Made by a program: the position numbers and the translations under genes. From Rhodospirillales bacterium (GTDB taxonomy: Bacteria > Pseudomonadota > Alphaproteobacteria > Rhodospirillales > JABHCV01), in assembly GCA_016776705.1 (NCBI GenBank), contig JADHSW010000125.1, forward strand, positions 1 to 8,619: DNA of 8,619 bases, given 5' to 3'. Within the stretch, counting starts at the first letter, position 1, and every line of letters starts with the position of its first letter. Shown here piece by piece: positions 1-5,076 of this stretch. The notes below the pieces were generated by a model that saw only the letters and a list, made by a program, of their open reading frames with translations, did no database searches and was not told the origin of the DNA.

Positions 1-23
1 CAGACGATCAGTATTTTGGACAT
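1..23 (-). CDS. Possible start of a further minus-strand gene, cut by the window edge
   Basis: On the minus strand an ATG at 23-21 opens a frame reading MSKILIV before the window ends. A purine-rich GAGAGAG stretch about 9 bases upstream could serve as a weak ribosome binding site. The gene would begin 32 bases after the stop codon of the EamA transporter, so it could be the next gene of the same transcript. A lysine followed by a run of small hydrophobic residues is a common first beta strand in response regulators, flavodoxin-like and Rossmann-fold proteins, but seven codons cannot decide among them. The call rests on position and start context only. Confidence 0.3.
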
Positions 24-55
24 GATTGGCGCTCTCTCAATTTTATAAGTTTGTT

Positions 56-928
56 TTATTCTTCTACAGCAGGGCGTGATTTATAGGTTGTAATAATCCA
101 GACGCCAAAAATGACGACGGCGCTGCCAGCAACTTCGATAATTGACAGCCGCTCTCCTAAAAAAAGCATGCTACCGGCGATAGACATCACGGGCAGCAAC
201 ATCAGAAACGGCATGACCTGCGTAACCTTGTAAATACCCAGCAATCGATACCAGATTGCGTAACCAAGGGCGGTCATGATCAGGGCCAGATAAATAACCA
301 CTCCCCAGCCGATCCATCCGGCGTTCTGTATGGCTTCCCATTGACCGTCTTCAAACAACCATGATGAAAGAAACAGTTGCGGAGCAGCGAACACAGCGAC
401 CCAGGCGATCAGGGTAAAACCTCCGACCTTGCCACCCAATCCCTTAATCATGATCTGCCCTCCGGCCCACATGAATGCGCCACTAACAACAAGAAGGACG
501 GGTAGCAAATCTCCCTGCAAACGCGGCTGTCCTGCGATAAGAATAACGCCGGCAAAAGCCAGAACCATGCCAATGGTGCGACCCAGTCCCAAATGATCTT
601 TTAGGATAATGGCAGCCAGAATGGCAAGGAAGGGTGCTTCCAGTTGCAAAATAATGACGGCGAGGGATGCATCAAGGCCATTCACTCCGGTAAACAACAG
701 GCTGTACTGGATGGTGGCGCTGACGACGGATATCCAGAAAATTTTCGCCATCAACCCCCATGGCGGTTTGACGAACCAGACCAGGACAAGCGCCGTCAGG
801 GAGAAACGAAAAGCCATCAAAAGGATCGGGGGGAAACTGACATACACGAAGGCGACCTTGGCCAGGGTAAAGCCAAGACCCCAGATCAGGGGCACGCTAA
901 GCGCCAGCAGGATGTCGAGCGGCTTCAA
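56..928 (-). CDS. EamA/DMT-superfamily inner-membrane transporter
   Basis: This encodes a 290-residue integral membrane protein of the drug/metabolite transporter superfamily, with two EamA repeats (about residues 5-132 and 142-282) and about ten hydrophobic segments. Family hallmarks are the N-terminal LIWGLGF stretch, the QLEAPF segment near residues 95-100 at the end of the first repeat, and the FLGER motif near 257-260 in the second. EamA proteins export amino acids, metabolites or drugs; the substrate cannot be read from the sequence. I chose the TTG at 928 as start because it gives the usual beginning MKPLDILLAL, has GGGA seven bases upstream and leaves 28 bases after the peroxidase gene. 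A TTG at 967 would overlap that gene and add a polar 13-residue leader. No ATG lies near the expected N-terminus. It is probably co-transcribed with the peroxidase. The family is certain, the exact start fairly so, the substrate unknown. Confidence 0.88.
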   Translation of the reverse strand: MKPLDILLALSVPLIWGLGFTLAKVAFVYVSFPPILLMAFRFSLTALVLVWFVKPPWGLMAKIFWISVVSATIQYSLLFTGVNGLDASLAVIILQLEAPFLAILAAIILKDHLGLGRTIGMVLAFAGVILIAGQPRLQGDLLPVLLVVSGAFMWAGGQIMIKGLGGKVGGFTLIAWVAVFAAPQLFLSSWLFEDGQWEAIQNAGWIGWGVVIYLALIMTALGYAIWYRLLGIYKVTQVMPFLMLLPVMSIAGSMLFLGERLSIIEVAGSAVVIFGVWIITTYKSRPAVEE

Positions 929-956
929 ACAAAATTCCCAGATAAATATCGTTTGG

Positions 957-1838
957 TCACAACCCAACGGCGGTTAGATCGAGGCACCCGTTGGATACTG
1001 GTGGACACCAGAAATAACTTCCGCTTATGGGCCGGGTGAAACGGAAAATACCATCGATGATACCGTCCTCGAGCCCCGCCATGCGTTTGAGTTGAACTTC
1101 GAAGGCATCAAGTGTTTTTCCAAAAGCCACAAACATCAAGCCCTCGCCGCTGGCGTCCGCCCAGGGCATTGAACGGCGAACGATAAAGGCTTCGGGATCA
1201 AAGCTTTCCTGCGCCGTGCGTTTGACATGGGCCGAAGCGGGGGCTTCATCAAATTCTTCATTGTTGCTGATGTGCCGCCCTATGGTGTCATCGCGTTCGG
1301 CTTCCGAGAGGGTGTCAAAATGATCCAGATCGTGCAGCCACTGCTGGGTGGCGACGAAACTGGAACCATCCATTCCATTGCCTGCTCCCTGAACGATTCC
1401 GGCATCGAAGGCCGCGTCTCCTTCCGGGTTTTCCGTGCCATCCACATAGCCTGACAAATCCAGGCCCTGATCGAAAGTAAAACCGTCAACGCTTCGCTCC
1501 ATGCGAAAGGAGCCCTTAAGCATTTGTGAAAAAGCGCGCGCCTTGTGGGTAATCCATCCCCGGTCACTGCCCCTGACCCAGAACCAGATATCAGCCTGTG
1601 TGGACGGAATTTCGCAACCCGGCCCACTCAGACTGGGAAGCGGACGAAGGCCGTCCACAGGATGTCCCAATCGTTGAACCAGACCGGGCCCAAGGCCAAT
1701 GACGATTTCTTCATTAATGGCACGGGCGGCAAGAGCAGCAAGTGTTGGTGCCGGATTACAATCTGCAACGGCGGAAAATTCCAGATAGCGCGAAAAACCG
1801 GGTGCCGCCGCAAGAATGCCTGGCTGGGGTGTGCTCAT
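957..1838 (-). CDS. Dyp-type heme peroxidase, YfeX-like
   Basis: This is a 293-residue dye-decolorising peroxidase family protein, close in length to E. coli YfeX (299 aa). The diagnostic GxxDG motif is GYVDG at residues 130-134, with D133 as distal catalytic aspartate. H204 (in ASAHVKR) fits the proximal heme ligand and R221 (in VRRSMPW) the distal arginine; their spacing of 17 residues matches YfeX. The C-terminal FRFTRPISGSYFWCPP is typical of the second ferredoxin-like domain. There is no signal peptide, so a cytoplasmic location is expected. Family members oxidise dyes, phenols or porphyrinogens with peroxide; a deferrochelatase role for YfeX has been claimed and disputed. The ATG at 1838 has only a weak GGA 10-12 bases upstream. 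It lies 96 bases after purQ and 28 bases before the EamA transporter gene. The physiological substrate is unknown. Confidence 0.93.
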   Translation of the reverse strand: MSTPQPGILAAAPGFSRYLEFSAVADCNPAPTLAALAARAINEEIVIGLGPGLVQRLGHPVDGLRPLPSLSGPGCEIPSTQADIWFWVRGSDRGWITHKARAFSQMLKGSFRMERSVDGFTFDQGLDLSGYVDGTENPEGDAAFDAGIVQGAGNGMDGSSFVATQQWLHDLDHFDTLSEAERDDTIGRHISNNEEFDEAPASAHVKRTAQESFDPEAFIVRRSMPWADASGEGLMFVAFGKTLDAFEVQLKRMAGLEDGIIDGIFRFTRPISGSYFWCPPVSNGCLDLTAVGL

Positions 1839-1876
1839 TTTACGGAGTCCAAATTGCTGCTAAAAAACAAGCAACG

Positions 1877-1905
1877 ATCATGGCTCTTGAAATTGCTACA
1901 GGCAA
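1877..1905 (-). promoter_or_regulatory. Weak candidate promoter for the peroxidase-transporter pair
   Basis: In the gap between purQ and the peroxidase gene the minus strand shows TTGCCT (1905-1900) and CATGAT (1882-1877) separated by 17 bases. Each matches four of six consensus positions. The match is modest and could be chance, but the gap is otherwise long for a tight operon, so separate transcription of the pair is reasonable. Confidence 0.25.
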
Positions 1906-1915
1906 GAAACCATTT

Positions 1916-1931
1916 CCCTGAAAATTCAGGG
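1916..1931 (-). terminator. Small hairpin directly after purQ
   Basis: CCCTGAA and TTCAGGG form a perfect 7-bp inverted repeat around two bases, starting 3 bases after the purQ stop codon. On the minus strand it is followed by AAATGGTTTCTT, which is not a proper U-tract. It may be an attenuating or 3'-end-stabilising hairpin rather than an efficient intrinsic terminator. Confidence 0.35.
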
Positions 1932-1934
1932 GCT

Positions 1935-2627
1935 TCAGGCAGCGAGTGATTCGACCATGCCGTCGAACATGGCCTTGCCGTCGGTGCCGCCTTGCAGGGG
2001 ATCAACCAGTCTTTCCGGATGCGGCATCATGCCCAGTACAGTACCGCCTTCGTTGGTGATACCGGCAATATTGGCTTGCGAACCGTTCGGGTTGGCTGCG
2101 CCGGTAATCGCACCGTTTTCGTCGCAATAACGAAAAGCGACCTGACCGTTGCCCTCGATTCGTTTCAGGGTTTCTTCGTCTGTTTCAAAATTGCCGTCGT
2201 GGTGAGCGATGGGAACCCGGATCACCTGACCATCGCTGTATCCTTTGGTGAACAGGGTATCGGCATTTTCGACCTTCAAATGCACATCCTTGCAAATGAA
2301 CTTCAAATCGGCGTTACGCATCAGGACACCGGGTAATAACCCGGCTTCGGTTAAAATCTGGAAACCGTTGCAGATGCCCAGTACCGGCACCCCTGAATTG
2401 GCGCGGGCGACAACTTCTCGCATGATCGGCGAATGAGCAGCCATGGCGCCGGAACGCAAGTAGTCCCCGTAGGAGAAACCGCCGGGTATGACGATCAGAT
2501 CGGTTTGCGGCAGCTCGGTCCCGCCGTGCCAGACCATGTCCGGTTGGGAACCGATGGAAGCGGCAAGGGCGACCTGAACATCGCGGTCACAGTTCGATCC
2601 GGGGAAGACGATGACTGAAGCTTTCAC
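1935..2627 (-). CDS. purQ: Phosphoribosylformylglycinamidine synthase, glutaminase subunit PurQ
   Basis: PurQ is the class I glutamine amidotransferase of the three-part FGAM synthase (PurL-PurQ-PurS). It releases ammonia from glutamine so that PurL can convert FGAR to FGAM in de novo purine synthesis in the cytoplasm. The 230-residue product has the full catalytic set: nucleophile C86 in the elbow PVLGICNGFQ, and H203 and E205 in PHPE. The family segments FPGSNCDRD (8-16), GGFSYGDYLRSG (49-60) and PIAHHDGNF (139-147) are also present. The GTG at 2627 is the right start: it gives the conserved MKASVIVFPGSN beginning, and AAAGGAG lies 9 bases upstream at 2643-2637. Starting further upstream would overlap purS and add non-homologous residues. 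It follows purS by 14 bases. purL, which often comes next, is absent; a peroxidase gene follows instead. Confidence 0.97.
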   Translation of the reverse strand: MKASVIVFPGSNCDRDVQVALAASIGSQPDMVWHGGTELPQTDLIVIPGGFSYGDYLRSGAMAAHSPIMREVVARANSGVPVLGICNGFQILTEAGLLPGVLMRNADLKFICKDVHLKVENADTLFTKGYSDGQVIRVPIAHHDGNFETDEETLKRIEGNGQVAFRYCDENGAITGAANPNGSQANIAGITNEGGTVLGMMPHPERLVDPLQGGTDGKAMFDGMVESLAA

Positions 2628-2636
2628 GTGTCCGGG

Positions 2637-2643
2637 CTCCTTT
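2637..2643 (-). promoter_or_regulatory. Ribosome binding site that fixes the purQ GTG start
   Basis: AAAGGAG on the minus strand overlaps the last bases of the purS TAA stop and lies 9 bases ahead of the purQ GTG. It is one of the strongest Shine-Dalgarno sequences in the window. It supports the GTG over any upstream start, and it allows ribosomes finishing purS to restart on purQ. Confidence 0.8.
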
Positions 2644-2884
2644 AATCGGCGATCTTGATCGAATAATCTTCGATAACAGTGTTGGCGAGCAATTTCTTGC
2701 ACATGCCCTCGACATGTTCCTTCGCTTTGGCGGCGTCGGTCTCATCCAGATCGATTTCGATGTATTTGCCCTGACGGACTTCATCGACACCGGAAAAACC
2801 GAGGGATCCCAGCGCGTGCTGTACGGCCTTGCCCTGGGGGTCCAGGACGCCGGGTTTCAGGGTTACATGTACTTTTGCCTTCAT
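2642..2884 (-). CDS. purS: Phosphoribosylformylglycinamidine synthase subunit PurS
   Basis: PurS is the small subunit that bridges PurQ and PurL in FGAM synthase and helps form the ammonia channel. The 80-residue product has the usual family length and features: N-terminal strand KAKVHVTLKPGVLDPQG, the block VQHALGSLGF (residues 21-30), the motif VDEVRQGKYIEIDLD (33-47), and a C-terminal helix ending KKLLANTVIEDYSI. The ATG overlaps the purC TGA by 4 bases (ATGA), the classic arrangement for translational coupling. A GGAG at 2896-2893 lies 8 bases ahead of it. With purC and purQ it forms a compact operon, which keeps PurS and PurQ production linked. Confidence 0.96.
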   Translation of the reverse strand: MKAKVHVTLKPGVLDPQGKAVQHALGSLGFSGVDEVRQGKYIEIDLDETDAAKAKEHVEGMCKKLLANTVIEDYSIKIAD

Positions 2885-3645
2885 TGCATTAACTCCGGGC
2901 CCTTCATGTCCGTTGGTCCGCTTTCGGGTAGAATTCCCAAGCGGCGGGCGACTTCCTGATAGGCTTCCTCGACGCCGCCCATATCATCGCGGAAGCGGTC
3001 CTTGTCCATTTTTTCGTCGGTTTTGGTGTCCCAGAAACGGCAATTGTCAGGGCTGATCTCGTCAGCCAGGACGATGCGCATCTGGTCGTCTTCCCACAAA
3101 CGACCGAATTCCAGCTTGAAATCAACCAGGCGAATGCCGACGCCTAGGAACAAACCGGACATGAAATCGTTGATCCTGAGGGTCAGGCTCATCATTTCGT
3201 CCAGTTCCGGGGGCGTCGCCCAGCCAAAAGCGGTGATGTGCTCTTCGTTGATCATCGGATCGTCCAGTTCACTGGATTTGTAATAGGTTTCGATAATGGA
3301 ACGCGGCAACGGCGTTCCTTCAGGCATACCAAAACGCTTGGCGAGTGAACCGGCGACAATATTGCGTACCACCACTTCAATGGGAATGATTTCGACCTCA
3401 CGGACCAGCTGCTCGCGCATGTTCAGGCGGCGCATGAAATGGGTCGGGATACCAATATCGCCAAGCTTGGTCATCAAGTGCTCGGAAATTCGATTGTTGA
3501 TCACGCCCTTGCCGGTGATGGTTCCGATTTTCTTGGCGTTGAAGGCAGAGGCGTCATCCTTGAAATGCTGGACAATGGTGCCGGGTTCGGGCCCTTCGAA
3601 GATGACTTTCGCCTTACCTTCGAAGATCTGTCTGCGTCGTGCCAT
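2881..3645 (-). CDS. purC: SAICAR synthetase (phosphoribosylaminoimidazole-succinocarboxamide synthase)
   Basis: PurC joins CAIR and L-aspartate using ATP to give SAICAR, the step before adenylosuccinate lyase in purine synthesis. The 254-residue protein shows the N-terminal ATP-binding region beginning ARRRQIFEGKAKVIFEG, the AFNAKK/GKGVINN block (35-51), and EVVVRNIVAGSLAKRFG (90-106). Both family signatures are present: LVDFKLEFG at 173-181 and LADEISPDNCRFWD at 193-206. I chose the ATG at 3645, which gives the conserved MARRRQIFEGK start. A TTG at 3660 would add five unconserved residues. No strong Shine-Dalgarno lies ahead of the ATG; GGAT 11 bases upstream is the nearest. It is the first gene of the purC-purS-purQ operon and has its own promoter candidate and an operator-like palindrome upstream. 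Confidence 0.96.
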   Translation of the reverse strand: MARRRQIFEGKAKVIFEGPEPGTIVQHFKDDASAFNAKKIGTITGKGVINNRISEHLMTKLGDIGIPTHFMRRLNMREQLVREVEIIPIEVVVRNIVAGSLAKRFGMPEGTPLPRSIIETYYKSSELDDPMINEEHITAFGWATPPELDEMMSLTLRINDFMSGLFLGVGIRLVDFKLEFGRLWEDDQMRIVLADEISPDNCRFWDTKTDEKMDKDRFRDDMGGVEEAYQEVARRLGILPESGPTDMKGPELMQ

Positions 3646-3669
3646 AGGGTGCGTATCCAAAAGAGGAGC

Positions 3670-3703
3670 TTACGATTATCGTAAAAGTCTCAGATTTTCG
3701 TAA
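3670..3703 (-). promoter_or_regulatory. Palindrome plus third half-site in the purC leader, possible operator
   Basis: Positions 3670-3684 form a perfect 15-base palindrome, TTACGAT, one central base, ATCGTAA. A third copy of the half-site (TTACGA on the minus strand) lies at 3703-3698, 19 bases from the equivalent site. All three sit between the predicted transcription start and the purC start codon, where a bound repressor would block transcription. The bases are seen directly; the operator role and the identity of any regulator are inference. Confidence 0.45.
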
Positions 3704-3713
3704 AGGAAAGCCT

Positions 3714-3742
3714 CATATAGCAGGAGTTCCCGAACATGACAA
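3714..3742 (-). promoter_or_regulatory. Sigma-70-like promoter for purC-purS-purQ
   Basis: The minus strand carries TTGTCA (3742-3737) and TATATG (3719-3714) separated by exactly 17 bases. They match five and four of six consensus positions. Transcription would start near 3707, giving a leader of about 60 bases before the purC ATG. The promoter lies in the 120-base gap after the NRDE gene. No terminator is visible in that gap, so some read-through from the NRDE gene is possible. Confidence 0.6.
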
Positions 3743-3765
3743 CGCCATCGTTGGTCACTTGAAAA

Positions 3766-4536
3766 TCAGAATTGAACAGCCTCGTACGGGACTTGATCCG
3801 GTGCGCCCGCAGCAAACACCCAACGCGGTTTTACAGGGGCCAGTTTAAAAGACGGAATAGCGATCAGGGATGAGGAAACGGTGGCGAAATCATCGCCCCG
3901 GTCAATGTTCATCGCCCCATGAGGACCAGCCTCACCGTCGAATTCCTTGCTTGATAACAAGGCCTGCCATGCCGCCCAGTCGTCGGCAGCAGGGTCGTCA
4001 TTCACAGTGGGCGCTTCGGCGTTGGTGAATTCAGGCAGGTAACGCATCACCCGAGGGGACATGGTGTCGTTCAGGTCACTATCTGTCAGAATCGAGACCC
4101 CCATGGGAATATCGCCCAGGCGCATGCCCGGCTCCCCGTATTCGTTAAGCGACGATATCCAGAAGGCTTCCTTCGCGTCACCGACAAACAAATTGAATGG
4201 TCGGTAGGCGGTGGGATCAAGATCAAACAGGGCGGCGGCGACTTCCTCGGCCTCTGCATGATCAAGGGCTTCCAGCGGAAGTTCGCCGCGGCTTCTTAAG
4301 GATGGGTCGGGGCCGAGGGTTCCGGTTCGGTTCAGTATCCCGGCAACGACGCCATCATCGTTTATGCCCAGCCACGTTCCTCCGGCCAACTGATCCTGTC
4401 CGGCGATAACATTCATGCGGTCTGACCAGTGACGGGCGGGTGGCAACGAGGGACGATCGATCTTTTCATCGCGGTTGGCGGCGATAATTAAGGGCCAGTC
4501 GTGTTCGGCTCGACGCAGGATTACCAAAGTGCACAT
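3766..4536 (-). CDS. NRDE (TANGO2-like) family protein
   Basis: This 256-residue protein has the NRDE family signature: it begins MCTLVIL, with AANRDE at 19-24, GGTWLG at 52-57, GILNR near 66-70, SRGEL at 82-86 and TVSSSLIAI near 219-227. Cysteine 2 would become the N-terminal residue after methionine removal, as in N-terminal-nucleophile hydrolases; a catalytic role is plausible but unproven. No signal peptide or membrane segment is seen. The animal homologue TANGO2/HRG-9 has been linked to heme trafficking and lipid metabolism, but the bacterial role is not established. The gene precedes purC on the same strand and is divergent from the zeta inhibitor. No Shine-Dalgarno lies ahead of the ATG, while a TATACT box sits only a few bases upstream, so a leaderless message is possible. 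The family is clear; the function is not. Confidence 0.93.
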   Translation of the reverse strand: MCTLVILRRAEHDWPLIIAANRDEKIDRPSLPPARHWSDRMNVIAGQDQLAGGTWLGINDDGVVAGILNRTGTLGPDPSLRSRGELPLEALDHAEAEEVAAALFDLDPTAYRPFNLFVGDAKEAFWISSLNEYGEPGMRLGDIPMGVSILTDSDLNDTMSPRVMRYLPEFTNAEAPTVNDDPAADDWAAWQALLSSKEFDGEAGPHGAMNIDRGDDFATVSSSLIAIPSFKLAPVKPRWVFAAGAPDQVPYEAVQF

Positions 4537-4542
4537 TTTTGT

Positions 4543-4548
4543 AGTATA
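4543..4548 (-). promoter_or_regulatory. Candidate -10 box just upstream of the NRDE start codon
   Basis: TATACT on the minus strand matches the -10 consensus in five of six positions and ends 6 bases before the NRDE ATG. Transcription would start at or next to the A of the ATG. The only -35 at proper spacing is a poor T-rich stretch. A perfect TTGACA at 4594-4589 is too far away for this box and has no good -10 of its own at 16-18 bases. Confidence 0.3.
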
Positions 4549-4577
4549 TAGATATTTACGGGGAAAAAAGCAGGGGT

Positions 4578-4596
4578 TATTGAAATGCTGTCAATA
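4578..4596. repeat. Inverted repeat TATTGA-N7-TCAATA between divergent genes
   Basis: TATTGA (4578-4583) and TCAATA (4591-4596) are exact reverse complements 7 bases apart. The repeat lies just ahead of the candidate -35 of the zeta inhibitor gene and covers the TTGACA on the opposite strand. Its size and place fit a dimeric regulator site, but six-base arms can arise by chance. Confidence 0.3.
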
Positions 4597-4600
4597 GCCG

Positions 4601-4629
4601 TTGCGAAACCTGCCATTGATAAGTATTGT
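4601..4629 (+). promoter_or_regulatory. Candidate promoter for the zeta inhibitor gene
   Basis: TTGCGA (4601-4606) and TATTGT (4624-4629) are separated by 17 bases, each matching four of six consensus positions. The start of transcription would fall near 4636, about 30 bases ahead of the ATG. Confidence 0.4.
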
Positions 4630-4664
4630 CCCCGCATCTACCCGGGAATTAAGGATTACGACTG

Positions 4665-5030
4665 ATGAACGACAGCTTTAAGAAACGCGGCACTAGCGAA
4701 GAAGCCAAATTCAAGCACGACAATGAAATGCAGTTCAAAATTGACGCCAGGCGCGACAAGATGCTTGGCCTCTGGGCGGCTGAAAAATTGGGCTTAAGCG
4801 GTGATGAAATTCAAACATTTGCCAAAAAAGTCGTCGTCGCCGACCTTGAAGAGGCTGGTTATGAAGATGTCGTCAGGATGGTTTCACAGAGCTTCCGCGA
4901 TGGTGGTGTCGATATCAGCGATGATGAAATCCGAGCTGAAATCCAGCGCCTTCAGTCGATTGCAACAGAAGATGTCCAAAACGACTTCCCTAAGGCACTT
5001 GATGGCGATCACGGCCGGGTCGGCGGCTAA
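4665..5030 (+). CDS. F1-ATPase inhibitor subunit zeta (DUF1476 family)
   Basis: This 121-residue charged, helical, soluble protein matches the alphaproteobacterial zeta subunit, formerly DUF1476. In Paracoccus denitrificans that protein binds F1 through its N-terminal segment and blocks ATP hydrolysis by ATP synthase. The hallmark is KFKHDNEMQFKIDARRDKMLGLWAAEKLGL at about residues 15-44. Then come VVVADLEEAGYEDVVRMV (56-73) and the acidic DISDDEIRAEIQRL (83-96), which correspond to the four-helix core. The glycine-rich tail after residue 108 is unconserved. The ATG at 4665 has AAGGAT 8 bases upstream. The gene is divergent from the NRDE gene and converges on purB, sharing a hairpin at 5053-5076. 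Neighbouring purine genes are common in alphaproteobacteria; a functional link through ATP/AMP balance is speculation. Confidence 0.93.
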   Translation: MNDSFKKRGTSEEAKFKHDNEMQFKIDARRDKMLGLWAAEKLGLSGDEIQTFAKKVVVADLEEAGYEDVVRMVSQSFRDGGVDISDDEIRAEIQRLQSIATEDVQNDFPKALDGDHGRVGG

Positions 5031-5052
5031 AAACTGTTAAAGCCTGACTTTG

Positions 5053-5076
5053 GACGAGACCCAACCGGGTCTCGTC
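5053..5076. terminator. Shared hairpin between the zeta inhibitor gene and purB
   Basis: GACGAGACCC (5053-5062) and GGGTCTCGTC (5067-5076) form a perfect 10-bp stem with a four-base loop. It starts 22 bases after the zeta stop codon. Two of the three bases of the purB TGA stop (5077-5075) lie in the stem. Neither side is followed by a U-tract, so it is not a textbook intrinsic terminator. It is by far the strongest hairpin in the window and stands where both convergent transcripts must end. Confidence 0.65.

Noticed and set aside
957..995. Possible encapsulin-targeting tail at the C-terminus of the Dyp peroxidase (ending LDLTAVGL)
   Set aside because: The tail is only about ten residues past the peroxidase core, lacks the usual flexible linker and GSL-type motif, and no encapsulin gene is in the window.
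609..1039. Two plus-strand open frames of 122 and 131 codons opposite the EamA transporter and the end of the peroxidase gene
   Set aside because: They have low-complexity, basic or polar translations without family features, and they overlap two well-supported genes on the opposite strand.
2628..2702. Longer purQ starting at 2702
   Set aside because: It would overlap purS by about 60 bases and add 25 residues with no resemblance to PurQ, while the GTG at 2627 has a strong ribosome binding site and the conserved beginning.
3766..4664. The NRDE gene and the zeta gene as a toxin-antitoxin or defence pair
   Set aside because: Both belong to recognised housekeeping families, they are divergent rather than an operon, and sizes and sequences do not fit such systems.
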